Shown here one piece after another: positions 37,277 to 45,659 of a stretch of 64,000 bases of DNA. Source of the DNA: an uncultured Eubacteriales bacterium (GTDB taxonomy: Bacteria; Bacillota; Clostridia; Christensenellales; CAG-314); contig UQVY01000001.1 of NCBI GenBank assembly GCA_900544545.1, forward strand, positions 191,855 to 255,854, read 5' to 3'. Both the position numbers and the translations under genes were made by a program. Below the pieces are notes generated by a model. It was not told the DNA's origin. It made no database searches and saw only the letters and a program-made list of their open reading frames with translations. Every line of letters begins with the position of its first letter. The first letter of the stretch is position 1.

Positions 37277-37432
37277 AAAGCGTTCTCCTCAAAAAATTAT
37301 TTATTTTCACGGTCCGTTCGGATCGTTGAATTCGATGGGATGGGATCAATTATTATATTCGCGTTGTTGCCTGGATTTTTATTTTCTTATGTATAAATAT
37401 GTTAACGAATTTGCTTTTTCCTTTCGACGCAA

Positions 37433-37521
37433 TTATAATAACACAAATTTTATTATTATGCAACTGTTTTTACTAAAAAAATATGGAAAAATTTAAAAAT
37501 ATTTTGGAATATTTTGTCGAA
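37433..37521. promoter_or_regulatory. Candidate Spo0A boxes in the spo0A-glmM intergenic region
   Basis: The 389-base gap 37277-37665 is the most AT-rich stretch in the window. It contains a perfect 0A box, TTTGTCGAA, at 37513-37521 and a near match CGTCGAA on the minus strand (37439-37433). An AGTCGAA lies further down, at about 37603. They suggest autoregulation of spo0A. No convincing sigma-H promoter was found. Confidence 0.5.
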
Positions 37522-37665
37522 AATTTATTTTACGCAAAAAAATCTGGAGAAAAATTTGAAAAATCGAAGATTATTGGGTTTAGTGGCGGTTCCCGGACGA
37601 AAAGTCGAAAGTGACCGAAAATCTTTCCGAAGCATATTATGGAATACAAAACGAGGAGAGAAAAA

Positions 37666-38991
37666 ATGAGATTATTCGGAACGGACGGTATAAGATTCGT
37701 TTATTCTTCGGAAAAAAATTCCGTCGCTTATTCTTTGGGAAGGACTCTTTCGGAAATTTCTCCGAAGGAGTCGCCGCTCGTAGTAATCGGAAGGGACACG
37801 AGAGAGAGCGGAAACGACCTTTTGTCGGCTCTGGTTTCGGGAATAGCCGACGGAGGAGGAACGCCCGTAAATATCGGGATTCTTCCGACGAATGCCGTGG
37901 CTTATTTCGTAAGGAGGACGGGGGCGGATTGGGGCGTGATGATATCGGCGAGTCATAACGCGCCCGAATACAACGGACTCAAGGTTTTTGACGGAAGAGG
38001 TTTTAAAATCGACGAAAGAACGGCTTTCGTTATCGAAAAGCTTATGAGCAGGCAGGAGTATTTCGCGGCTCCGTCGGTTTCGGTAAAGGAAGTCGGAAAC
38101 GCCGATGAGATATATATCGAAAGGCTTGCGGCGACGGCGGGAAGACTCGACGGATTGAAGGTACTTATCGACTGCGCCTTCGGAAGCGCGGGAAAGGTTG
38201 TGGAAAAGGTCTTTTCGCTCTGCGGGGCGTCGGTGTCTGCGGTCAACGATTCTTTATGCGGAAGCAGAATCAACGTCGGCTGCGGAGCGGCGTTTCCTTC
38301 GTCGGGAAGAAATCTTCCGCTGAAAGACTACGATCTGACTTTTCTTTACGACGGTGACGCAGACAGACTGGCCGTTTACGAAGGAGAAAAATATATCGAA
38401 GGGGAGCGGCTGTTTTATATTTTTGCGAAATATCTTCAGAAGAAAGGAGAGCTGGGAGGTAAAACTGCGGGTACGGTTTTAACCAACGGAGGACTTGAGC
38501 GGGCTTTGAACGAAATCGGAATAACTCTTTGCAGAAGCAGAGTGGGCGACGGAAACGTTCATAAGCTTATGAGAAGGGCGGGGTGCGTTTTCGGCGGCGA
38601 AAGCAGCGGGCATTTTCTGCTGTTTAAACTTGCGCCGACCTGCGACGCGATAGCAAATTCTCTTTTTCTCGGGAAGATATATCTCGAAAAGGGAAGTTTT
38701 TCCGATTATTCCGAAGATTATCGTCCTTTCCCGAGCCGCTCTTTGAATCTCGGAACGGATAACCTTCGCGAGGGAGCGGCGGAAAAGCTTTCGGAGAAGG
38801 CAATGGAGCTTTTCCCCGATATAAAAACGGTAATCCGCGAGAGCGGGACCGAACCGCTTCTGAGAATCTATGCGGAAAGCGAGGTCCTTTCCGAAGAAGA
38901 ACTCGAAAATGCGTGCAGGATACTGTCGGATACGGCAAAGGAGGAATTATGTGCGGAATATTCGGATACACGGGCAGAAAAAACGCTGTAA
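37666..38991 (+). CDS. glmM: Phosphoglucosamine mutase
   Basis: Converts glucosamine 6-phosphate to glucosamine 1-phosphate for UDP-GlcNAc and peptidoglycan synthesis. Motifs in order: MRLFGTDGIR at the N-terminus, the phosphoserine loop ISASHNAPEYNG (Ser96), metal-binding DGDADRL, sugar-binding GESSGH and phosphate-binding RESGTEPLLR. I start at ATG 37666 because GAGGAG precedes it and the conserved N-terminus begins there. Length is 441 residues. Its last 43 bases overlap glmS in another frame. Confidence 0.96.
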   Translation: MRLFGTDGIRFVYSSEKNSVAYSLGRTLSEISPKESPLVVIGRDTRESGNDLLSALVSGIADGGGTPVNIGILPTNAVAYFVRRTGADWGVMISASHNAPEYNGLKVFDGRGFKIDERTAFVIEKLMSRQEYFAAPSVSVKEVGNADEIYIERLAATAGRLDGLKVLIDCAFGSAGKVVEKVFSLCGASVSAVNDSLCGSRINVGCGAAFPSSGRNLPLKDYDLTFLYDGDADRLAVYEGEKYIEGERLFYIFAKYLQKKGELGGKTAGTVLTNGGLERALNEIGITLCRSRVGDGNVHKLMRRAGCVFGGESSGHFLLFKLAPTCDAIANSLFLGKIYLEKGSFSDYSEDYRPFPSRSLNLGTDNLREGAAEKLSEKAMELFPDIKTVIRESGTEPLLRIYAESEVLSEEELENACRILSDTAKEELCAEYSDTRAEKTL

Positions 38992-40745
38992 AAGCCGTTT
39001 ACGACGGTCTTGAAAAGCTGGAATACAGAGGCTACGATTCTGCGGGAATAGCCGTAAGCGAGCAGGGAGAGCTTAAAGTCGTCAAATCCGTCGGCAAGGT
39101 TTCGGCACTCGGCGAAAAACTCAAATCCGAGCCGAAGCTTTCGGCTTGCTGCGGAATCGGGCATACTCGCTGGGCGACTCACGGAGGAGTAACCGAAGAA
39201 AACTGCCACCCGCACCTTTCTTTTGACGGCAAAGTGGCGATAGTTCATAACGGAACGCTGGAAAACTGGACGGAGATCAGAGCCTTTCTGGAAAGACAAG
39301 GGATTTTTCCTTCGGGAGAAACGGACAGCGAGCTTATCGCTCACCTTATCGCAACAGAGTTGCGGAGCAAAAACCTTCTCGATGCGACGACGGAGGCTCT
39401 GAAACGCGTCCGAGGGTCTTATGCGCTTGCGGTAATATCGTCCGAAAGCGGCGAGATTGTTGCGGCAAGGAAGAATTCCCCCCTGATTATCGGAAAAAGC
39501 CGCGACGGAGTTTATCTTTCGAGCGACGTTCCCGCGCTTTACGGGTGCGAGGAAATCCGTATAATGCAGGAGGGCGACGTTGCCGTTCTTTACGGAAAGG
39601 GCGCGGTTTTTTATAACGGAGGAAAAATCGTCGAACGAAAAGCGGAATCGCCCGAAGAATTGATCGAAGACTCGGACAAAGGAGATTTCGATTATTATAT
39701 GCACAAGGAAATATACGATATTCCTCGCGCGGTTTCCGATACTTATTCCGGAATAATCGAGGACGAGGAAAAAACGGAAAGAATCTGCCGGACGATAGAA
39801 GACGCCGAAGAGATTATTTTCGTCGGCTGCGGAACGGCTTATCACGCGGGAGCCGCGGCTGCGTTCGAGTTCGAAAAGCGGCTGAGGAAAAGGTGCAGAA
39901 GCGTTCTTGCGAGCGAGTTTGTCTGTTTTCCTCCGATAATGGGAAGAAATACACTTTGTTTCTTTATTTCTCAGAGCGGAGAAACCGCGGATACCCTCAA
40001 GGCTCTGGAGATAGCGAGGAATTTCGGCGCAAGAACGGTCGCGCTCACAAACGTCAGAAACAGCTCCGTTTGTTCGCGCTGCGGAACGGATATTTATACC
40101 CGTGCGGGAAGAGAGGTCGCCGTTGCTTCGACGAAGGCGTACAGCGCGCAGATAACGGCGTTTTTCGCGATTCTTCGCAGAGTTATTATGAGACGCAGGG
40201 GACAAAGCCTGTCCAAAAGCTACGGCGGAATAAAAGAAGCGGAAACGAATTTACGGCTGCTGATCGCTCAATCGGAAACCTTTGCGAAGAAATTGGCTTT
40301 TCGTTTTTCGCAGAATGAGAGCGTTTTCTTTATCGGAAGGGGCGCGGATTACGTAACGGCTTGCGAAGGAGCTTTGAAGCTCAAAGAAACGGCGTTGATT
40401 CACTGCGAAGCCCTTCCTGCGGGCGAACTGAAACACGGAACGCTTTCGCTTATAGATAAAGGAGTAAAAGTCGTTGCGATAGCGACTCGCGAAGAAATCA
40501 GAGATAAAACGTCTCTGGCTATTGCCGAAACCAAGGCGAGAGGAGCCGAAATCATCGGAATCAGCAGGTTTTCGGATTATGCGGAGATTTGCGACGAATT
40601 CATAGAGATTCCGGACGCGCCCGAAGAGATTATGCCCGTTTTTTCTGCGATTCCTCTTCAGCTCCTTGCCTTTCACACTTCCGTTGCCTTATCGCATTCT
40701 CCCGATAAACCGCGTAACCTTGCAAAGTCGGTTACGGTGGAATAA
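38949..40745 (+). CDS. glmS: Glutamine-fructose-6-phosphate aminotransferase
   Basis: Makes glucosamine 6-phosphate, the substrate of GlmM encoded just upstream. The protein begins MCGIFGYTG, so Cys2 is the glutaminase nucleophile; ATG 38949 is therefore the start, with GGAGG in front. HTRWATHG, the two SIS domains (CGTAYHAG, SQSGETADT, SFIGRG-type FFIGRGAD) and the C-terminal KPRNLAKSVTVE are all present. Length is 598 residues. Because it starts inside glmM there is no room for a glmS ribozyme, and none is seen. Confidence 0.97.
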   Translation: MCGIFGYTGRKNAVKAVYDGLEKLEYRGYDSAGIAVSEQGELKVVKSVGKVSALGEKLKSEPKLSACCGIGHTRWATHGGVTEENCHPHLSFDGKVAIVHNGTLENWTEIRAFLERQGIFPSGETDSELIAHLIATELRSKNLLDATTEALKRVRGSYALAVISSESGEIVAARKNSPLIIGKSRDGVYLSSDVPALYGCEEIRIMQEGDVAVLYGKGAVFYNGGKIVERKAESPEELIEDSDKGDFDYYMHKEIYDIPRAVSDTYSGIIEDEEKTERICRTIEDAEEIIFVGCGTAYHAGAAAAFEFEKRLRKRCRSVLASEFVCFPPIMGRNTLCFFISQSGETADTLKALEIARNFGARTVALTNVRNSSVCSRCGTDIYTRAGREVAVASTKAYSAQITAFFAILRRVIMRRRGQSLSKSYGGIKEAETNLRLLIAQSETFAKKLAFRFSQNESVFFIGRGADYVTACEGALKLKETALIHCEALPAGELKHGTLSLIDKGVKVVAIATREEIRDKTSLAIAETKARGAEIIGISRFSDYAEICDEFIEIPDAPEEIMPVFSAIPLQLLAFHTSVALSHSPDKPRNLAKSVTVE

Positions 40746-40788
40746 TCGCAAAAACATTTCATTTTTTTATTAAAGTCGTTGTTACCGA

Positions 40789-40817
40789 TTGACCGTAAGA
40801 AAAGAATATGCTATAAT
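40789..40817 (+). promoter_or_regulatory. Sigma-A promoter for the TetR-GNAT operon
   Basis: TTGACC at 40789-40794, a 17-base spacer and TATAAT at 40812-40817, about 30 bases before the ATG, a likely site for autorepression. Confidence 0.82.
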
Positions 40818-40849
40818 TTAACCCTATTCGATTACGAGGGGGCGTAAAA

Positions 40850-41959
40850 ATGGCGCGGAAACAGAAATACGACGAAGGTACGAGAAACAGGCTTTTGCAG
40901 GTTGCTACCGATTTGATTTTCGAGAAGGGTTTTGACGGTACCGCGATAAGAAACATAACCGACGAAGCCGGCTGTAAAGTCGGCTTGTTTTACTACTATT
41001 TCAAGTCGAAAAAAGATATGCTTTCAGCCATGATGGAAAATTTTTTCATTCCTTACGAGGAAGCTTTTTCCGACGCCGTGGCTGAAGCCGAAAAAGATCC
41101 GAAGAATGCTCTCAGAGTTTTCTTTAACTGTATGAGAGATATAGTCAGACAATTCCGTATAGAGTTTGCTCCGGGTATGCATACCGGCGTAAGAATAGCC
41201 ATAAGAGAGCATTCTCTTTCGGTGGTCGAAAAGTATCTCAGGCAGGTTATAGACAATCTGTCGGCGAGCGGAGCTTCGCTCAGAATGTCCGAGGAGCTTA
41301 CTTCGGTTTTTCTGACGCACGGAGTCGGAAGTATCCTTCTCCACAGAGACAACGAATGGGTTGACGGGGCTTATCAGCAGGTTATGAACGCGGTTGACGC
41401 GCTTATAGGGTTCGAAGAAAGCGAAAACGCGCCCGAAAGGGAGATTATCGAAACGGAAAGGCTGAAAATAGTTTCTCTTACCGCAGAAGATATGCGGGAA
41501 TGGATATCCGCCCGGGACGAGCTTTGCGAGGAGATGGGAGTCGTTTACGACGCAGAGCCGACGGACGAGTGGCTGAAGTCGGCCCTGAATTCGGAAGCCG
41601 ATAAATGTCAGGGAAACGCTCTCCGTCAAAAATGGGAAACTTTCCGTTGGATAGTCAGAAAAGAAGACGGGACGGTCGTAGGCTCTTTCGATTTCAAATC
41701 GCCGCCCGACGAAAACGGAATAGTCGAAATCGGCTACGGACTCGGAGAAAATCATCGCGGACAAGGCTATATGACGGAGACCGTGCGGGCTTTATGCGTG
41801 TGGGCGAAAGAAAACGGAGCTTCCGCGGTTATTGCCGAGACCGAGAGGGACAATATTCCGTCGGAGAACGTTTTGCTGCGCTCGGATTTCGTTATTGAAA
41901 GAGAAGAAGAAAACAGGTGGTGGATAAATGAATTCGAATTACAGAAAAATCGACGTTGA
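40850..41959 (+). CDS. TetR-family regulator fused to a GNAT acetyltransferase
   Basis: A 369-residue fusion. Residues about 10-60 form the TetR HTH (RLLQVATDLIFEKGFDGTAI, then CKVGLFYYYFKSKKDML), and the helical ligand-binding domain runs to about 195. From about residue 200 a GNAT domain starts (ETERLKIVSLTAEDM) with the acetyl-CoA motif GLGENHRGQGYMTETV and the late ENVLLRSDF. The join is in one uninterrupted frame with no internal start signal. It leads an operon with two CatA-like acetyltransferases and a flavodoxin-fold reductase. It may sense a compound and also acetylate it; that is inference. Confidence 0.88.
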   Translation: MARKQKYDEGTRNRLLQVATDLIFEKGFDGTAIRNITDEAGCKVGLFYYYFKSKKDMLSAMMENFFIPYEEAFSDAVAEAEKDPKNALRVFFNCMRDIVRQFRIEFAPGMHTGVRIAIREHSLSVVEKYLRQVIDNLSASGASLRMSEELTSVFLTHGVGSILLHRDNEWVDGAYQQVMNAVDALIGFEESENAPEREIIETERLKIVSLTAEDMREWISARDELCEEMGVVYDAEPTDEWLKSALNSEADKCQGNALRQKWETFRWIVRKEDGTVVGSFDFKSPPDENGIVEIGYGLGENHRGQGYMTETVRALCVWAKENGASAVIAETERDNIPSENVLLRSDFVIEREEENRWWINEFELQKNRR

Positions 41960-42596
41960 GTCGTATTACAGAAAAGACGCTTTTATTCGTTTTTCGGAAT
42001 GTAAATGCTCGGTTTCGATGACCGGAAGGATAGACGTTACGGGGCTTAAAGAGGTTTCGGATAGAACCGGCACCAAGTTCTATTTAAATTTCCTTTACGT
42101 ATTGAGCAAGGTTCTCAATTCGAGGGACGACTATAAAATGTTTTATAAATGGCAGACGAACGAATTGTTTTGTTTCGATAAAATCAATCCGATTCAGTAT
42201 GTTTTTCATGAGGATACCGAGACCTGCACGATTGTGTATACTTCGTATGACGAAGACTACGAGGCTTTTTACGAGGGCGCGGCCAAGGACGTGGAAAAAG
42301 CAAAACAAACGCGGGAATACGGACTCGACTCGGAGAATCATCCCAATTGGTTCGACGCATCTGTTGTTCCGTGGTTTTCTTACGATTCCCTGAACGTAGA
42401 GCTTCCGGACGGATATCTGTTTTTCGCGCCGGTAGTCAATTGGGGAAAATACAGGGAGGAAAACGGAAGACTTATGATGCCCGTAAGCGTAAGGCTCAAT
42501 CACGCGATAGCCGACGGATACGTTCTGAGCAAGACTTTCGTGCTTTTGCAAAAGGAAGCGGATGCTTTTACGGGAAAGGAAGAGAGTGAAAAATAA
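41928..42596 (+). CDS. CatA-like (chloramphenicol acetyltransferase-fold) acetyltransferase
   Basis: A 222-residue protein of the trimeric CAT family. The catalytic His is His192 in LNHAIADGYVLS, matching the family HxxxDG motif, and the N-terminal RKDAFIRF and VSMTGRIDVT fit the CAT start. Many such homologues do not confer chloramphenicol resistance, so I name only the fold. The start lies 32 bases inside the end of the TetR-GNAT gene and the stop overlaps the next ATG as TAATG, indicating translational coupling. Confidence 0.86.
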   Translation: MNSNYRKIDVESYYRKDAFIRFSECKCSVSMTGRIDVTGLKEVSDRTGTKFYLNFLYVLSKVLNSRDDYKMFYKWQTNELFCFDKINPIQYVFHEDTETCTIVYTSYDEDYEAFYEGAAKDVEKAKQTREYGLDSENHPNWFDASVVPWFSYDSLNVELPDGYLFFAPVVNWGKYREENGRLMMPVSVRLNHAIADGYVLSKTFVLLQKEADAFTGKEESEK

Positions 42597-43294
42597 TGAA
42601 ATATCTGGTTTTTAACGGAAGTCCGAAAGGAACGGAAAAAAGCGACACTATGCACATTACCAAAGCTTTTCTCGACGGAGTGATTTCTGCGGGCGACGCC
42701 GAAATAAAGATAATTACGGCGACGGACAAGCGTATAGAGTATTGCAGAGGATGTTTTACCTGTAAGCGGAACGGCGGACAATGCGTTATCGACGACGATA
42801 TGAGAGATATTCTGGAAGAGATACTCGGTTCGGACGTATTGCTTTTCAGCTTTCCGCTTTATTGTTACGGAATGCCCGCGCCGCTTAAATGCCTTATCGA
42901 CAGAACGCTTCCGCTTTCGTCTATGGCAATGAGAAAGGAGGGAGACAGGTATCTTCATCTGGGACAAAAAGATTATGGACATCTTAAATACGTAATGATA
43001 TGCGGCTGCGGTTTCCCCAATTCGAAAAATAACTTCGAGCCTGCCGTAACGCAGTTCGGACTTCTTTTCCCGGGCGGAGAAAAGGGCAAAAGGACTGTTA
43101 TTACGGTGCCGGAAAGTCCGATGTTCGGCGTGCCTCGGGCGGATTCGGTCACGAAGCCGAGATTGGAGCTTGTAAAGAAAGCGGGAAGAGAGTATGCGGA
43201 AAAGGGCTTTATATCCGACGGGCTTCTTTCAGAGATATGTTCTCCGATGATTCCGGAAGAAGTTTACGCAAAGATATGCAACGGGGAGGCTTAA
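42596..43294 (+). CDS. Flavodoxin-fold NAD(P)H-dependent oxidoreductase
   Basis: A 232-residue FMN-binding protein. The FMN phosphate loop is FNGSPKGTEKSDT, and the second flavin-binding stretch is FSFPLYCYGMPAPLKCLIDR. A Cys-rich insertion, YCRGCFTCKRNGGQC, is typical of the clostridial iron-sulphur flavoprotein-like branch, but only some of those cysteines would bind a cluster. It lies between two CatA-like genes with overlapping or abutting ends. The substrate is unknown. Confidence 0.87.
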   Translation: MKYLVFNGSPKGTEKSDTMHITKAFLDGVISAGDAEIKIITATDKRIEYCRGCFTCKRNGGQCVIDDDMRDILEEILGSDVLLFSFPLYCYGMPAPLKCLIDRTLPLSSMAMRKEGDRYLHLGQKDYGHLKYVMICGCGFPNSKNNFEPAVTQFGLLFPGGEKGKRTVITVPESPMFGVPRADSVTKPRLELVKKAGREYAEKGFISDGLLSEICSPMIPEEVYAKICNGEA

Positions 43295-43924
43295 ATGTTT
43301 ACCGTTAAAGAGATAACGCCCGAAGAAGCCGGAAGAAAAGCGGCTTACGATATGTTTGTGAACGCGCCTATGCCTATGGTTACGACTTTCAGGACGGCAG
43401 ACGTTTCCAATCTCGTGAAATTGAGCAAAAAGGGATTCAGATTCAATATGCTTATGTGCTATTGCGTAGGGCTTGCCGCAAGCGGACGGAGATAATTCCT
43501 TATAGTTCCGAATAAAAAGAAACTGTATTTGTACGAAGGCTTAGCAATCGACGTAGTTGTCTTGAACCGAAACGGAGAGCTTTCCTATGCGGATATTCCG
43601 TTTTCGGAGGATATCGGGGAATTTCCCGCGGCTTACGATTCGATAACGAAAAAGGTTTACGAAAGCTGTGAACATCAGAACAGGGAAGACCTCGCGGTTG
43701 TAGGGACGTCGGTCGTAAGGGACGGCGCGACCAAAGGCGTTGTCAATTCTTATAGCGGCGTTTTCGATAATCCGTTTATTATATGGAACGGAGTTACGAA
43801 AAAGCTGTTTAAAAGTTTCGTGAATATATCCTTTCAGTTCAATCATATACAGATGGACGGATTGCGGGCGGAGGAATATCTGTCGGTTTTGACAGAACGA
43901 ATAAAGGAATTATCGATTCGATAG
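43295..43924 (+). pseudogene. CatA-like acetyltransferase interrupted by an in-frame stop
   Basis: Reading one frame from ATG 43295 gives a CAT-family protein: APMPMVTTFRTADVSNLVKL, FRFNMLMCYCVGLAAS, then a TAA at 43493-43495 (codon 67), and the same frame continues with FLIVPNKKKLYLYEGLAIDV through the catalytic His184 in FQFNHIQMDG to the end. Homologues usually carry Glu where the stop is, so a single GAA to TAA change explains it; there is no frameshift. Everything downstream is well preserved, so the break is recent, or is a sequencing or assembly error. A GTG at 43529 could restart translation but lacks a ribosome binding site. Confidence 0.85.
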
Positions 43925-43930
43925 AAAACT

Positions 43931-43956
43931 AAAGGTTCGCCGAAGCGAACCTTTTT
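43931..43956. terminator. Bidirectional terminator between the CatA-like cluster and the MATE gene
   Basis: A 10-bp stem AAAGGTTCGC/GCGAACCTTT with a CGAA loop and flanking T/A runs on both sides. Confidence 0.92.
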
Positions 43957-43992
43957 ATCCGATGGAGATTATCCGAGTGTTACGGTTTCCGA

Positions 43993-45363
43993 TTATCTCA
44001 GAATTCCCGTTTCCGAAAGCTTATCCCATTTTATGGTCTTATAGAATACGACGGAAACTATCGTGCCTATGGTCCAGCCTATCGGCCAGGCCATCCATAT
44101 TCCGTTATAGCCGAGGGAGGTTTGCGAAAGGAGATAAGCGAGAAGGACTCTCAAAAGGAGGTCCGTGAAGGTCGAAATCATAAACTTCTTCATCATACGC
44201 GCTCCTCGCAAAATACCGTCGGCTATCATTTTTACCGAAATCAGCGTATAGAACGGAGCGACGATTTTCAGGAAAGAAGCTGCGCTTTCGAGAGCCAGTC
44301 CGGAAGGATTAGTTATGAAGATGTTCGGAAGAATTCCGGAGAGCAGGACGTAAAGCAGCGACGCGGGTATGGTTATACAGATAATTATACGGAAGGAAGC
44401 TCCGAAGCCTTTTCTCGTTCTTTCGGTTTTGCCCGCGCCTATATTTTGTCCCGCATAGTTCGATATACCGTTGCTGAACGTGGAAAGGGAGGTTATTACG
44501 AAGTTATTGAGTTTCGTAGCCGACGCGAATCCCGCCGTAACCGCGACGGGGAAGGTATTTACTATCGCCTGAATAACGAGATTTCCTACCGATATAAAGC
44601 TTTGTTGAAGCATACTCGGGACGGCGACGACGGAAATGTGTCCGAGGATCTTCCAGGAGAATATGAGGCTTTTTTCGCTCGTTTCGAAGGCTGAAAGGCG
44701 TTTGAATATGAATATCATCGCGAGAACGCAGCTTATGCCCTGACAGATGAAGGTTGCCCAGGCGAGTCCGTCTACTCCCATTCCGAGGACGGTTACCGCG
44801 AAGATATCTCCGCCGATATTGGCGGTCGACGAGCAGGCAAGGAACCAGAAAGGCGTTTTCGAGTCGCCGAAAGCCGCGAATATACCGGTAGCTATGTTGT
44901 AGAAAAATACGAAAGGAAGACTCCATATATATATGTCGAGATAGATTTTCGAATCGGCGAATATCTCGGTTTTCGTATTTATAAGTTCGAGAAGATTATC
45001 GCAGAAAATCGTTCCGAAAACGACGAGAAGAACGCATATTACGCCGCCCGCAATGAAGGAAGTATATACGGACGTTTTCATATCCCTGTAGTTTTTCGCT
45101 CCGAAATAATTGGAAACGATTACGGAGCAGCCTATGTTGCATCCGAAGGCTATCGCAATGAAGATAAGCGTTATTTCGTAACTGTTGCCGACGGCCGCAA
45201 GGGCGTTTTCGCTTATGAAGTTTCCGGCTACGAAGGTATCCGCGATGTTGTAAAGCTGCTGAAAAATCACGCTTCCGAAAAGCGGAAGACAGTATCTTAA
45301 AAGTACGCTCGAGGGCTTGCCCTCAGTGAGGTCGATATTGACCGGTTTCTTTTCACGACGCAT
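43993..45363 (-). CDS. MATE-family efflux transporter
   Basis: A multidrug and toxin extrusion antiporter with about twelve hydrophobic segments, 456 residues from ATG 45363. The N-terminal LLRYCLPLFGSVIFQQLYNIADTFV and the repeat half beginning LGHISVVAVPSMLQQSFIS show the two-fold MATE symmetry. The frame extends 43 codons further upstream, but that part is not hydrophobic or conserved-looking. AAGGAG lies 13 bases before the chosen ATG, which is long. It converges with the CatA-like cluster and diverges from the second MATE gene. Confidence 0.91.
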   Translation of the reverse strand: MRREKKPVNIDLTEGKPSSVLLRYCLPLFGSVIFQQLYNIADTFVAGNFISENALAAVGNSYEITLIFIAIAFGCNIGCSVIVSNYFGAKNYRDMKTSVYTSFIAGGVICVLLVVFGTIFCDNLLELINTKTEIFADSKIYLDIYIWSLPFVFFYNIATGIFAAFGDSKTPFWFLACSSTANIGGDIFAVTVLGMGVDGLAWATFICQGISCVLAMIFIFKRLSAFETSEKSLIFSWKILGHISVVAVPSMLQQSFISVGNLVIQAIVNTFPVAVTAGFASATKLNNFVITSLSTFSNGISNYAGQNIGAGKTERTRKGFGASFRIIICITIPASLLYVLLSGILPNIFITNPSGLALESAASFLKIVAPFYTLISVKMIADGILRGARMMKKFMISTFTDLLLRVLLAYLLSQTSLGYNGIWMAWPIGWTIGTIVSVVFYKTIKWDKLSETGILR

Positions 45364-45573
45364 AGGTTCACAATCTTCTCCTTTGGGAATAATATCCCTT
45401 AACGCGGGATATATTAGCACTTTTCCGTCTAAAAGTAAAGAAAAGAGGAACGCATTTTTTCGACGACTTTTATCGTTGCGTTGAAGCCGCAAACATACGC
45501 ATTATCGATAAAGTATTGCGTTAACGTCTCACTTGATGCGATATCGAGGCGTAATCGGTTTCGGTCAAAACGA

Positions 45574-45602
45574 TTGACATATCGCAATAAAGGCAATATA
45601 AT
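45574..45602 (+). promoter_or_regulatory. Consensus sigma-A promoter for the second MATE gene
   Basis: TTGACA at 45574-45579, a 17-base spacer and TATAAT at 45597-45602 match consensus exactly. Confidence 0.9.
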
Positions 45603-45659
45603 GTACGACACCGCCCGAAAGCTTCGAGCGGAGGGAAATTACGTCAGAGGTATAAGGAA

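Noticed and set aside
43295..43924. Frameshift as the cause of the split CatA-like gene
   Set aside because: Both halves are in the same frame; only a TAA codon separates them.
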